DNA of 41,774 nucleotides. It comes from Helicobacteraceae bacterium (GTDB taxonomy: Bacteria; Campylobacterota; Campylobacteria; Campylobacterales; Sulfurimonadaceae). The notes under the pieces are model-generated. The model did not search any database and had not been told where the DNA came from. It saw only the letters and a program-made list of their open reading frames with translations. Positions 13,944-22,756 of this stretch are shown one piece after another. How positions within the stretch are numbered: the first letter of the stretch is position 1; every line of letters begins with the position of its first letter. The position numbers and the translations under genes were made by a program. The stretch covers positions 1 through 41,774 of the forward strand of contig WTBY01000053.1 in NCBI GenBank assembly GCA_013138865.1. Direction: 5' to 3'.

Positions 13944-14786
13944 TTAGTTTTGAGTTAATTCCCATGATATAGTATTTAGTCCATTGTTTGAACCAACACC
14001 ATCGCATTTAGTTATTTTAGCTATCGTTACCATATTTGCATGAGATGAGTTTTCACTAGGGTCTATAACGAAAAGAAGTGGAATATCTTTGTACAATTCC
14101 CCTTTATCTATCGTTGGAATAAGTGAAGTTTTAGCTACGATGGTATTGAAGTTAGCTACCCTTCTTGAGTTAAAGCCTATGATTCTATTTGTGAAGTTTA
14201 CATTATCTAAAGTTTTACCCATATCGTCTGATTTTCCAGCTACTAAGAAACCGCAATAGTTATCAAGTCCACTTCGTAAAAAAGTGACTCTTATCTTTGT
14301 TCCAAGTCTTTGAAGTGGTTTATATAGTGCTTCTGATGTAGATGTTTCAAAATCAGCGTATATATAGCTGTAAGCATCTATCCTTGCACCTAAATAAGGA
14401 AAGTCGTATGTTTCTGTATCTAATACTGCATCAACATCGCTAAGGTACTCTATTGTTATTTGATTAGCATTGAATTTACCTATTGCGATTACTTCTTTTG
14501 TATCTCTGCTGAAAGTTACTATTCCATTGGCTGTAAAAGTTGTATTTGTATCTTCAAACAAATCAAGCATTGCGTATTCATTTGAAGCTTCCCAATCCAT
14601 CCAAAACTTATCTATATTATCTGGTGGGTAGTTGTCTAGGTTAGAGTCTGAAATAGATTTATATATTCTACTTTCTTCTCTTGCTTCTTCTGCTGTTAGA
14701 TATGTTGTAAGTGAGCTATATTCTGTTATTATGTTTTCAGCGTTTGATGTTAAAAATGAATCTATGTCTTGATTAATTAGTATCAT
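13944..14786 (-). CDS. Tail tip or baseplate protein
   Basis: 280 residues, beta-rich after a helical N-terminal 70 residues (LTAEEAREESRIYKSISDSN). Its position two genes after the tape measure and before the fibres is that of distal tail or hub proteins. No family was recognised, so the role is positional. Shares its first base with the previous gene's stop. Confidence 0.55.
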   Translation of the reverse strand: MILINQDIDSFLTSNAENIITEYSSLTTYLTAEEAREESRIYKSISDSNLDNYPPDNIDKFWMDWEASNEYAMLDLFEDTNTTFTANGIVTFSRDTKEVIAIGKFNANQITIEYLSDVDAVLDTETYDFPYLGARIDAYSYIYADFETSTSEALYKPLQRLGTKIRVTFLRSGLDNYCGFLVAGKSDDMGKTLDNVNFTNRIIGFNSRRVANFNTIVAKTSLIPTIDKGELYKDIPLLFVIDPSENSSHANMVTIAKITKCDGVGSNNGLNTISWELTQN

Positions 14787-15157
14787 TATACGTTTCCGTA
14801 TTCTATTCTACAAGGTGCTAAGAAAGTGTATGTGTTATCAGCGTGTAAAGCTATTTCATCTTCTTCTTTGTATAAAACTGGAACATTAACATCGTCCCCT
14901 GCTCCGTATGTTACAGTTGTTCTTTTGATTAGAATCCAAACACCCCTTTGATTTCCTTTTACATATTTATCTTTACCATCTTTTTTCTCAATAGTTCCGT
15001 CTTGGTTATATACTTTTCGCCATATCAACGGAGCTTCTGATATTTTAATTGTATCTATTGGAGTAACTGGAACAGTTGGAAGGTCTGAACTTGTGTATGA
15101 TCGACCTTTTACTACTTGAATTCCACCTGCTGATTTAAAGACTGGAGCGTGTGCCAT
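14786..15157 (-). CDS. Minor tail protein
   Basis: 123 residues, beta-rich with conserved-looking aromatic residues (APLIWRKVYNQDG, GVWILIKRTTVTYG). It is the first gene after the tape measure, overlapping it by one base, as expected for a distal tail component. Family not recognised. Confidence 0.5.
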   Translation of the reverse strand: MAHAPVFKSAGGIQVVKGRSYTSSDLPTVPVTPIDTIKISEAPLIWRKVYNQDGTIEKKDGKDKYVKGNQRGVWILIKRTTVTYGAGDDVNVPVLYKEEDEIALHADNTYTFLAPCRIEYGNV

Positions 15158-18100
15158 TATGCAGATTCCTGTATTAATGTAGTTTTTTGAAGATGAATAT
15201 CTTGTATGTCTTTACTATCATCTTGTATAACTCTTGACTGTTCTAATTTTGATAGTATAGCATTTAATGTATTTATTACCTCTTGTTGATTTAGTGGGTC
15301 GTCTTTAAGAGGTACTATTAATTCGCTGTGACTTTTTTCGCCAACTAATCCAAGAACTCCGCCCATTCCACCTTTTACAAGACCACCCTCTGCGAAAGGA
15401 GTTATCATACTTGAGTAAGCATTTAAAAAATCATTGAAAGGTATCACATTTTTATGATTATCTGGAACAGTTGAGTTTAATATCCCATATTCATCTACAA
15501 AGTTATTTGCATCATAATTAGATATTAAACCTTCATTTAAATTTCTTGATACTAATGCAAGTCCATCTTTAATTCCATTTAGTGACAACCATTCCAAAGC
15601 AGCATCTACATCATCCCCTACTGCCCCTCTCGCAATAGATTCATCAAGATTAGACTCTGTAATATTAGGATTATTCATTAGCTCTGATTCCCAATATTTA
15701 AATCCTTCAGATGTTGTATCGGGTGTTCTATTTAATACATCTTCGAATGTATTACTAACTAATCCTAATGTGTCAATCGCTCCGCTTGATGGAGTACTTA
15801 ATGATGTAGAATTACTTAAGCTAGATACGCTTGTGCTTAATTCTGTTATTTTTGCTTCAAGAGCTATTGCTGAACCTCTGGTGTTTTCTTCAATTAATTT
15901 TAAGTAGTCTATCTGCTCAAGTGTTGTCTCTTCCATTGATTCAAATTGATTAGATGCAACCAGTTGAGCAAACTTCATATTTCTATCTGAATCAAAAGCC
16001 GAAGCATCCATTAAAACATTTGACTTAGCTATCGTATCTTGCAGTGAATCTCCAAAAGCTTGATAATCATCTGTTCTTGAAAGGTCTATTGTCTCACTCA
16101 TTGAGTCGTAGAATTGGTCTAGTGTATAGCTAGAACCTATTGCTGCACCTCTCAATCTATCTATTACAGCTTCCATTGAGTTAAAAGCTGATTCTAATGT
16201 GCTTATACTTGATGTTATTCCATCTATATAATCATCTAATCCACTATCAATAAGAGCTTTATTTGCATCTAATAAATCATATTCAGCATCGGTTAAACCC
16301 TCTGTGTCGTATGCTAGTTGCTTAAATAATGATACCAACTCGTCAGTGTTTGAAGCTAAATCAACACCGACTGCTTTGGCTAAGTCTTGTGCTAATTGTT
16401 CTTCTGTTTTAAAACTGTCTATAAATGAATTTATGTTTTCAGTTGATGTTGCAAGTGCTTCGCCTACTAAATCTAAAGCATCTATAAATTCATAAACATT
16501 TTCAGGATTAAATTCCATCGTTGGGAAAGTGTCAGTCATATATTGAATTAATTCGGCTTGACTTGAATTGTCATATACTCTTTTTAGTTCTTTAAAGTCC
16601 ACATCGTAAGCAGTTATTAAATCACTATATAAATCAGTTATAGTAGATGATCCTATTTGTTTTCTTAAATCTTCTATATCAGCAAATGCTTCGGATAGTT
16701 TCGCTTGTGTGAATTTATTACTTCCAGTCGATTCTTCATATATTTCTATCCAATCATCACGATAGTCGTCCATTTCTTCATATAAATCTATTAGAGAAAG
16801 CGTGTACTCGTCTAATGCTATTGATATGGCACTTTGTATATCTGATATATTTCCTTCAGCCCATTCAAATCTTTCAGTACCGAATAAAGTACTTATGTCT
16901 GCTAGTCCCTCAGCCATTTCTAGCGTTGTATCGAATGTTGTAGACATACTATTATTGAAATTAGTGAATGTTTTATTTGCAATATCAAACTGTAAAAGTA
17001 ATCCATTTATTTCTACTAATCCATCAGATCTTCCTGTGAAGTCCGTGATCTCTTTAGAAATAGAACCTATTAAATCTGCAGCACCCATAGTTAAAGCATT
17101 AACAAAAGTACCGCCGAAGTCTCCTAGATTTTCATATATTTTATTCTGTACTTCTATTTTTGAAGCTAAATCTTCTATTGCATCTTCTAGTGATTGGTTT
17201 GTGTTCACTCCGAAATCGCCAAATGCAGATAGTCCAACGTCTGAGCCTTGAACTTCTGGCGGTGGCGTTGCTCCACCTCCTCCTCCACTCACTGCAACAC
17301 CTATTGATGCCAACATTGCAGCTACGGTTATAAATGCTGGTATATTAAGCGGCCATGGTGCAGTCAATGCACTAGCTAATGCAGTTACTCCATATATGCT
17401 TTGTTTTGATGTCTCTGTAGTTAATACTTGTGCCAATTCAGCTAGTCTTGCTGCTTGATTTATAACTTTTACTGTTCTGTCTATCTCTTGCTGCTTCTTT
17501 TTTCTATCATCATCTTCATCATAGAACTCATGCATCAAGCTAGTCATTCCGCCGTACATGCTATCGACTGCTTTTAATGAATCTTTTGTGCCATCTTTTA
17601 TTTCATCTGTATTTAGCTTAAAATCTAATTCTATACTTGCAGTTAATGCGGCTCGTTCTATTGCATCACTCATTTCTGTTAATAGTGGATTAGTTTTCTG
17701 TAATGCTTCGTAGTATTTTTCCATCTCTTCATTTGACATAGAAGTGCTTAAAGCCATTTCAGCCATCTGATTTGATACGTCCATCTGCCAAACGTCAAAC
17801 TCTGATGCTGTTACTCTATAGTAAGTGTCTATTAGCTGATTATTTAGTTCTAGTTGTCTTTCTAGTGCCTTAATTTCTTCTTTTGATAATTCGATTTTTT
17901 TATTCGAAGAACTTATTGACTCTTCATTGGTGCTTTCTAGCATAATCCTATGATGTTTAGCTATAGTTAAAAGCTTCTCATTGTTTTTTATATGCTCTCT
18001 TATTGCAAGTTTCGCATCATTGTCTTTAAGCTTCCAAGTCCATGATTCCGTTTCTTCTTTTAGTAGATTTGTTTCGCCTGTTAGCTTTCTTATTTGTCTT

Positions 18101-18990
18101 GATAAATCTTTAACATTGTCGAATTCAAATATATCTTTTGTTGTTTCAATATCTTGAGTAAAATATTTCCAGCCCGTAGTAAGTCTATTTAGTATTGATG
18201 CTAATTCATTTGCACTTTCTTTAGCATCTTTAAAAATATCTTTAGTTAAAGCTCCTGCAAAATTATCCCATGCGTTATTCATATTTGATATAGCAGTTTC
18301 CCACGTGTCAAATGCTTTAACATCTCCAACTTTACTGATTAATAATTTATAAACATCATCAGTTTCTTGAATTTCTTTCTTTGTAATTCCTAGATTTTTA
18401 ATCATCATTCCAAAGCCACTGTTTGCCATATATGTACCACTAGCAAGTGCATCAACTCCACTTAATAGCTGATTAAACTCTACGCCCATAGCACCAGATA
18501 CTATACTAAGTTTTTCTGTTAGCTTTATCATCTCTACTGTAGAAACATTTCTAAGCTTCATGCTTGAATACATTGCTGAATATATTTGATTAGTTTGTAT
18601 TAGTGAATGAGGAGTTTTTAGATTTATCTTTTGAAGTTCTGCAAGTGTTTTAGTTGCTTCATCTGTTGCTATTGAATATCTTTCCATTATTGGAATTGAT
18701 TTATCTTGAGTTATAGCTGATAGTGTTTTTAAGCTATTTAAGCTTTTTTCCATTTGTGCATTAAAAGCTATTCCATCTGTAGCTACTTTTTTTATTGCAG
18801 CAGACACACCATATAATCCAGCAGTAAGAGCTATTGTTGATGTACTCATCAGATTAAAAGAAGATGTCATCCCTTTTGCTGATGTTTCTGTTTTCTTACC
18901 TTGTAGTTCCAGTCTTTTAAGTTCGGCTTGGGCTTTTAATATATCGCCAGTTTTTATAGAAATTGCTAGTTGTGCTATATCTGTAGCCAT
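15157..18990 (-). CDS. Tail tape measure protein
   Basis: 1277 residues, by far the longest gene, directly after the tail chaperone pair. The N-terminal half is helical and charged; residues of about 543-571 are hydrophobic (LNIPAFITVAAMLASIGVAV then a run of Gly), as in tape measures that insert into the host membrane. The C-terminus contains EGGLVKGGMGGVLGLVGEKS and HSELIVPL, the usual tape-measure ending. At about 1.5 angstrom per residue the tail would be near 190 nm. No lysozyme domain was seen. Confidence 0.85.
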   Translation of the reverse strand: MATDIAQLAISIKTGDILKAQAELKRLELQGKKTETSAKGMTSSFNLMSTSTIALTAGLYGVSAAIKKVATDGIAFNAQMEKSLNSLKTLSAITQDKSIPIMERYSIATDEATKTLAELQKINLKTPHSLIQTNQIYSAMYSSMKLRNVSTVEMIKLTEKLSIVSGAMGVEFNQLLSGVDALASGTYMANSGFGMMIKNLGITKKEIQETDDVYKLLISKVGDVKAFDTWETAISNMNNAWDNFAGALTKDIFKDAKESANELASILNRLTTGWKYFTQDIETTKDIFEFDNVKDLSRQIRKLTGETNLLKEETESWTWKLKDNDAKLAIREHIKNNEKLLTIAKHHRIMLESTNEESISSSNKKIELSKEEIKALERQLELNNQLIDTYYRVTASEFDVWQMDVSNQMAEMALSTSMSNEEMEKYYEALQKTNPLLTEMSDAIERAALTASIELDFKLNTDEIKDGTKDSLKAVDSMYGGMTSLMHEFYDEDDDRKKKQQEIDRTVKVINQAARLAELAQVLTTETSKQSIYGVTALASALTAPWPLNIPAFITVAAMLASIGVAVSGGGGGATPPPEVQGSDVGLSAFGDFGVNTNQSLEDAIEDLASKIEVQNKIYENLGDFGGTFVNALTMGAADLIGSISKEITDFTGRSDGLVEINGLLLQFDIANKTFTNFNNSMSTTFDTTLEMAEGLADISTLFGTERFEWAEGNISDIQSAISIALDEYTLSLIDLYEEMDDYRDDWIEIYEESTGSNKFTQAKLSEAFADIEDLRKQIGSSTITDLYSDLITAYDVDFKELKRVYDNSSQAELIQYMTDTFPTMEFNPENVYEFIDALDLVGEALATSTENINSFIDSFKTEEQLAQDLAKAVGVDLASNTDELVSLFKQLAYDTEGLTDAEYDLLDANKALIDSGLDDYIDGITSSISTLESAFNSMEAVIDRLRGAAIGSSYTLDQFYDSMSETIDLSRTDDYQAFGDSLQDTIAKSNVLMDASAFDSDRNMKFAQLVASNQFESMEETTLEQIDYLKLIEENTRGSAIALEAKITELSTSVSSLSNSTSLSTPSSGAIDTLGLVSNTFEDVLNRTPDTTSEGFKYWESELMNNPNITESNLDESIARGAVGDDVDAALEWLSLNGIKDGLALVSRNLNEGLISNYDANNFVDEYGILNSTVPDNHKNVIPFNDFLNAYSSMITPFAEGGLVKGGMGGVLGLVGEKSHSELIVPLKDDPLNQQEVINTLNAILSKLEQSRVIQDDSKDIQDIHLQKTTLIQESA

Positions 18991-19008
18991 ATTAAAACCC
19001 TTTTGTTT

Positions 19009-19039
19009 AGTAAGTAATTATATCTAAATATTACTTACT
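19009..19039 (-). repeat. Inverted repeat between tail chaperone and tape measure
   Basis: Perfect 10-bp arms AGTAAGTAAT/ATTACTTACT (19009-19018 and 19030-19039) around an 11-base loop. It includes the stop codon of the frameshift product. The loop also holds a GATATAAT box, so it may combine RNA processing or attenuation with a weak promoter for the tape-measure gene. Confidence 0.5.
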
Positions 19040-19693
19040 TAACAGTTGCACCAAACATAGCGATTAATGCTGAATGTGGAATGTTTTCTTCTTCTTTTTT
19101 TGCTTTCTCTGGTTTGTAGACTGTGATTAAATAGTCTTCTAAAGTTTTCCCTTTATTACCTAGAAACGCACCAGCCATATAAGTGAGATAAGCTATCTGT
19201 ATTTCTACACTATTGCTAGGCTCAACTCTAAAGTACATAGACCAAGAGTTTAGCTCACTGACTGACATCGTGTGCTTAATCTCAAAGACACTTTTACTTA
19301 GTGTTTTCGCTACTCTATGGAGAAGTATCTCATCTTCTTCTAGAGGTTTTCGTTTCCCTCTTCATCAACCTCATCGCCATTCCAGTTATCAATATTCTTA
19401 ATAATTTCAGCGATTGCTTTATCTGCTGAGTTTGCAAGACCGCTCAACTCTTCAACTGTCATTTTAGGTTCGATCATACATACGCTAATTTTAGTAATGT
19501 TGGCAATAAATACTTTTGAATAATCAATCTTTGGAGTTCCATCTTCATCTTTACCGTTGAAAATATCACGACTAAACTCGTTTGCTTGTTGCACTGTTGG
19601 CTGTTGTAATACTACGACTGCATTGTTTAGTGCTTCTATTTGCACCTCTTTTCTTTCTGTTACGAATTGACCAAATGGATTATTTTGTTCCAT
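19035..19693 (-). CDS. Tail assembly chaperone, frameshift (GT-type) product
   Basis: The ribosome reads the G-type frame to the GGGAAAC site at 19358-19352, slips back one base, and continues in the -1 frame to 19035: 114 plus 105 residues, about 219 in all. The -1 frame is open well upstream of its first ATG (19268), which has no good ribosome site. Its end part (SVSELNSWSMYFRVEPSNSV) resembles the T-type domain that binds the tape measure. In lambda-like phages the G and GT proteins coat the tape measure while the tube assembles. Confidence 0.8.
19340..19693 (-). CDS. Tail assembly chaperone (G-type)
   Basis: 117 residues, acidic, ending DEVDEEGNENL. It has strand/helix patterns typical of G-like chaperones (EVQIEALNNAVVVLQQPTVQ). 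It is made in excess over the frameshift product. It lies between tail tube and tape measure, the standard place. Confidence 0.75.
   Translation of the reverse strand: MEQNNPFGQFVTERKEVQIEALNNAVVVLQQPTVQQANEFSRDIFNGKDEDGTPKIDYSKVFIANITKISVCMIEPKMTVEELSGLANSADKAIAEIIKNIDNWNGDEVDEEGNENL
19352..19358 (-). promoter_or_regulatory. Programmed -1 frameshift site GGGAAAC
   Basis: In the zero frame it reads gaG GGA AAC, a textbook X-XXY-YYZ heptamer of the type used in lambda (GGGAAAG). Six bases later CTCTA...TAGAG and GAAG...CTTC (19345-19316) can form a stimulating stem. The zero-frame stop lies nine bases after the heptamer. Confidence 0.8.
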
Positions 19694-19730
19694 GATATAC
19701 CCTTGTTATATAATTTAGCTCTGTTAAAGC

Positions 19731-19773
19731 TTTAAACAACACACCACCAACAAGGAGTAATGTGCTGTTTAAA
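19731..19773 (-). repeat. Inverted repeat after the terminator
   Basis: 13-bp arms (19731-19743 and 19761-19773) pair completely as minus-strand RNA with one G-U. It overlaps the U-tract of the terminator at 19771-19792, so the two hairpins may compete and tune read-through to the chaperone genes. Confidence 0.45.
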
Positions 19774-19792
19774 ACTCCCTCCAAAGAGAGAG
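19771..19792 (-). terminator. Intrinsic terminator after the tail tube gene
   Basis: Minus-strand hairpin CTCTCTC-TTTG-GAGGGAG (7 bp, one U-G pair) followed by TTTTAAA, starting seven bases after the tail tube stop codon. It would cut transcription after the highly expressed capsid and tail tube genes while letting some pass to the chaperones. Confidence 0.6.
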
Positions 19793-19798
19793 AATAAC

Positions 19799-20290
19799 TT
19801 AAACTGTGAAAGCAGCTAGAGTTAAGTCTGGTTTAGAACAGATTTCAACTGTATTTTTAATCATAACAGCAGAATCTTTCTCTAAAGATATTGGTTGACT
19901 TGAAACCGCTACATCAAAAGTGATATATGTAGGATTGTGAGTTGTTCCAGTAGGATCATCATTAAGTGCGATGATTAGAACTCTTTTAGAGTTATCAGCG
20001 TACATTGCAATTAAATCTTGTTGACCTGCTAAATCTGTTGAGTCAAATAATAAATCCATCTGTAAGTTGCCAAGTGTTAAAGCACCTAATGACTTAGCAA
20101 TTTCATCACTTGACATACAAGCGTACTCTTTTACGCTTCTACTTGAAGTAATATCTCCAAGAGTTTGCAAACAATTAATAGCTTTTCCACCACTAATAGC
20201 TGTTGCTATTTCTGTTGCATCTAAAACCGAAGTTCCAACTGCTGCTAATGTAGCTGTTAAGCCTTGAACATTTGTTAAATTGATTCCCAT
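19799..20290 (-). CDS. Major tail tube protein
   Basis: 163 residues, beta-rich with long alternating strands (NLQMDLLFDSTDLAGQQDLI, KRVLIIALNDDPTGTTHNPT) and a final segment TLAAFTV. Its size, its position between tail terminator and chaperones, and the terminator after it fit the major tail protein of siphoviruses. Sequence motifs alone are weak; the assignment is mainly by order. Confidence 0.75.
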   Translation of the reverse strand: MGINLTNVQGLTATLAAVGTSVLDATEIATAISGGKAINCLQTLGDITSSRSVKEYACMSSDEIAKSLGALTLGNLQMDLLFDSTDLAGQQDLIAMYADNSKRVLIIALNDDPTGTTHNPTYITFDVAVSSQPISLEKDSAVMIKNTVEICSKPDLTLAAFTV

Positions 20291-20319
20291 TTTATTTCCT
20301 TTTTATTTAAGATAGATAA

Positions 20320-20727
20320 TTATACAATATTATTGTAGGCTTGAAAATTGATTCTAACAGCCATTATTCCTCTGTCATTATCAACACTAACTTTAGACCT
20401 CGTAGGAGTCTCTAAAATTCGCACTTCTATATCATCTTTTGTCAATACTAACCCTCTTTCATAGTGAGCTATTATTCTAAGTGCTTCTGTTACCATTGCA
20501 CCAACTCCTTGTCCTATTGGATATTTTAAGTTTACTTGGAAGAATCCTAAGTATTGTTGTCTGTTATCGAAAGATAAAGACATATCCACTGTTATAATAT
20601 CACTCAAATGAGCTGACTGATATGGTGTATCATTATCTGGAGTAAAGCTTACTAATTCATATTCAGTAGGTAGCACATTAGATAATGTTCCTAAGTGAGA
20701 CTCTAAAGCTCCTCTTATATCATCCAT
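20320..20727 (-). CDS. Tail terminator protein
   Basis: 135 residues starting MDDIRGALESHLGTL. The layout (helical start, then YQSAHLSDIITVDMSLSFDN, LGFFQVNLKYPIGQGVGAMV, and a final strand pair) matches the phage tail terminator fold that caps the tube. It lies between the HK97 gp10-like gene (one-base overlap) and the tail tube. Confidence 0.7.
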   Translation of the reverse strand: MDDIRGALESHLGTLSNVLPTEYELVSFTPDNDTPYQSAHLSDIITVDMSLSFDNRQQYLGFFQVNLKYPIGQGVGAMVTEALRIIAHYERGLVLTKDDIEVRILETPTRSKVSVDNDRGIMAVRINFQAYNNIV

Positions 20728-21161
20728 TATTTTTTATACTTTCTTGCATATCTTTCAACATACTCACTCCATCTTAGAATATTAACACCAACAACACCGG
20801 ATGGTGCTTTCTTTGAAAATCCGCCAACTGTTTTTTGACCATCCCCGTATAAGCCAAACTCAATAGCTTCTGCATACGGTAAATTGTTCGTAAGAGTCAA
20901 TAAATCCCCTGACTTATATGTGTTCGCTTCTTTAATTACATTTCTTATTGCTTTTTGTTCGTCTTCACTTTCAGTTGTGCTTGAGTCATACCCACCAACA
21001 GCAGGCATCCAATTAGCACGAAACCTTCCTTCGTCTACAGGACTCGTTTCAATTATCTCTTTTGATAATTCAATGAATGATTTTTTAACAACTAACTTTA
21101 GTTTATGCTCTGTAAGATTAGAAAAAGCCGATAAATCTAAAGAAAAGCTATTCTTAGACAT
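20727..21161 (-). CDS. Neck/tail-completion protein, HK97 gp10-like
   Basis: 144 residues. Signature PVDEGRFRANWMPAVGGYDS (about 40-60), then LLTLTNNLPYAEAIEFGLYG, is the SPVDTGxxRxxW and NxxPYAxxxE pattern of the gp10-like family, which completes the head-tail interface. It abuts the head-closure gene. Confidence 0.8.
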   Translation of the reverse strand: MSKNSFSLDLSAFSNLTEHKLKLVVKKSFIELSKEIIETSPVDEGRFRANWMPAVGGYDSSTTESEDEQKAIRNVIKEANTYKSGDLLTLTNNLPYAEAIEFGLYGDGQKTVGGFSKKAPSGVVGVNILRWSEYVERYARKYKK

Positions 21162-21533
21162 TTAGCTATTCTTACACACGATATTATGAAGAGCTATTTG
21201 CTCTCCTGACCAGACTGGAATATCTTTAATAATAGAATAAGTTTTACCATCAAAGCTAATTTTGTCTGTATTATCTACTTCTAAATTCAACTCTTTTGCT
21301 GAAACCAATACTACCAAATCATCAGCATTTATAAGACCGCTAGATTTTAAACTACCAGCCTTTGCTTCATCGATAAAACAAGTAACATCATGGTTTGTTT
21401 CAATAATTGGCACAGTTCCAATATCAGGATCATATACACCCTCTGAAACTTCAACGTAAACAGCTTTCTTTCCAAACTTCTTTAATAATCTTTCAGAGGT
21501 TTTTCTTGCTGTACTATCTAAAGCTCCACTCAT
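21162..21533 (-). CDS. Head closure protein
   Basis: 123 residues, beta-rich. The N-terminal helix (TARKTSERLLKKFGKKAVYV) and later DVTCFIDEAKAGSLKSSGLI, DLVVLVSAKEL fit small head-closure proteins of the SPP1 gp16 type found just before gp10-like genes. Overlaps the connector gene by four bases. Confidence 0.65.
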   Translation of the reverse strand: MSGALDSTARKTSERLLKKFGKKAVYVEVSEGVYDPDIGTVPIIETNHDVTCFIDEAKAGSLKSSGLINADDLVVLVSAKELNLEVDNTDKISFDGKTYSIIKDIPVWSGEQIALHNIVCKNS

Positions 21534-22009
21534 CGAGTTACACCGTGTTGATAAGTTGAACCTGATTCTAGATAAGGACTTAGTAGCTGATAAACTTCTG
21601 TATATTGAGTTAATTCACTAGAATATTCTGAATATTCAACTTCAATTGAAGCTACTTTCTCTTTTTTAACTCTTTGCGAAACATTAATCATTAGCTTCTC
21701 GTTATCTCCAAGATGAAGAACTTCCATTGCCATTAAACAAACAGCATTTTGAAGTGCTAATGGATAGATTGTCTGACTATTGTATAATCTTGGCATTGTT
21801 AAGCCTTGAGTATCGTTAAGCGTTGTTCCTACCCAGTTTTGACCATAGACCGCTTCTATATAATCCATAGCTTTATAAATATATGCTTCTTTTTCTGTAT
21901 TCGAACCAGTCCAAGAAGTTTCATTTCGCTTTAGAAAATATGCATCAACAAATGCAACATCTGCATAAGTATCTGCTAGTGCTAGTCCTGTTCCATCTTC
22001 GATTAGCAT
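21530..22009 (-). CDS. Head-tail connector (DnaT-like/gp6-like)
   Basis: 159 residues. MLIEDGTGLALADTYADVAF, VDAYFLKRNETSWTG, then AYIYKAMDYIEAVYGQNWVG, LTMPRL is the typical opening of connector proteins often annotated as DnaT-like in phages. The helical bundle would sit under the portal. Standard position between cement/small head genes and head closure. Confidence 0.75.
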   Translation of the reverse strand: MLIEDGTGLALADTYADVAFVDAYFLKRNETSWTGSNTEKEAYIYKAMDYIEAVYGQNWVGTTLNDTQGLTMPRLYNSQTIYPLALQNAVCLMAMEVLHLGDNEKLMINVSQRVKKEKVASIEVEYSEYSSELTQYTEVYQLLSPYLESGSTYQHGVTR

Positions 22010-22272
22010 TAGTTAAGTCCTAAAAACTCTTTGATGTCACTTACTGCATCGTCTTTATTTACATAATCAATATGTAAATGATTCGCTATAAATTTAACAT
22101 CTTCTGCGAGAAGTTCATCAATTTTAACAATTAAATCATTAAATTTTAAATCATCTTCATTAAGTGTATTTTCTCCGCTTGAATTTTCAGATACTTCTGC
22201 ATCTTTATGAGGACAGTTTTTCATTGATTGCTTAGACTTATATTGTCGGTCGCATTTTACACATAAATACAT
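22009..22272 (-). CDS. Small zinc-finger plus HeH/LEM-like protein
   Basis: 87 residues. MYLCVKCDRQYKSKQSMKNC (CxxC...C..H) is a zinc-finger-like start; an acidic linker follows; the end (DVKFIANHLHIDYVNKDDAV, SDIKEFLGLN) looks like the small HeH/SAP-type helical motif often found in the head-tail gene region. Role unknown. Confidence 0.6.
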   Translation of the reverse strand: MYLCVKCDRQYKSKQSMKNCPHKDAEVSENSSGENTLNEDDLKFNDLIVKIDELLAEDVKFIANHLHIDYVNKDDAVSDIKEFLGLN

Positions 22273-22285
22273 TTAATTCCTTTGT

Positions 22286-22305
22286 GATAAGGCAAAAGCC
22301 CTATC
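22286..22305 (-). repeat. Hairpin at the end of the cement gene
   Basis: Minus-strand GATAGGGC-TTTT-GCCTTATC, 8 bp with one G-U pair, covering the stop codon region. No U-tract follows, so it more likely protects or processes the mRNA than terminates it. Confidence 0.45.
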
Positions 22306-22708
22306 TTGAGATATTTCTAATATAAGAAGTTGCAGTACCAACGATTGCAACGTCATCTGTTACGATAACCGCTTTAATCCACATAGGGTCTGAATGTTTC
22401 GGCACATATCTACCTAATTCAGTACCAGCATCGATTGTAGTCGCACCAGCCGCCGTTGCAGTGTATAAATCAACTAAAGCAACAAAAGTACCGTCCTCAG
22501 TATCAGAACCCGTTAAAGATACTGTAATGATTTTTAAATCAGTAATAACAATATCAGTTTCAGCGATAGCAACAATTTCTAAAGAACTTTGAGTTCCGCC
22601 AGTTTGTCTTGCAACACCAGTTAGTGTTGTATTTTGAGGTACAGTTGCACCCTCTAAAAGATAGTCTTGTGCAGAACGAATTTCTTCACTAATTTTTCCA
22701 ATAGCCAT
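22301..22708 (-). CDS. Capsid cement/decoration candidate
   Basis: 135 residues, beta-rich with low charge (SLEIVAIAETDIVITDLKII, TVSLTGSDTEDGTFVALVDL). Small beta proteins directly after the major capsid gene are usually capsid cement proteins (Bbp16-like or decoration proteins). The assignment rests on position and composition. Confidence 0.6.
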   Translation of the reverse strand: MAIGKISEEIRSAQDYLLEGATVPQNTTLTGVARQTGGTQSSLEIVAIAETDIVITDLKIITVSLTGSDTEDGTFVALVDLYTATAAGATTIDAGTELGRYVPKHSDPMWIKAVIVTDDVAIVGTATSYIRNISR

Positions 22709-22727
22709 AATGACTCCTTAATTATTT

Positions 22728-22745
22728 AGCCACGATAAAGTGGCT
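22728..22745 (-). repeat. Hairpin between capsid and cement genes
   Basis: AGCCAC/GTGGCT, 6 bp around a six-base loop, right after the major capsid gene and before the cement ribosome site (AAGGAG). Probably an mRNA stability or partial-termination element. A second small palindrome, ACTGTTAAACAGT, lies at 22755. Confidence 0.4.
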
Positions 22746-22756
22746 TGTTTTGACTG

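Noticed and set aside
19035-19268. Separate gene starting at the ATG at 19268
   Set aside because: There is no good ribosome site, the frame is open far upstream, and a correct GGGAAAC slippery site links it to the gene before it.
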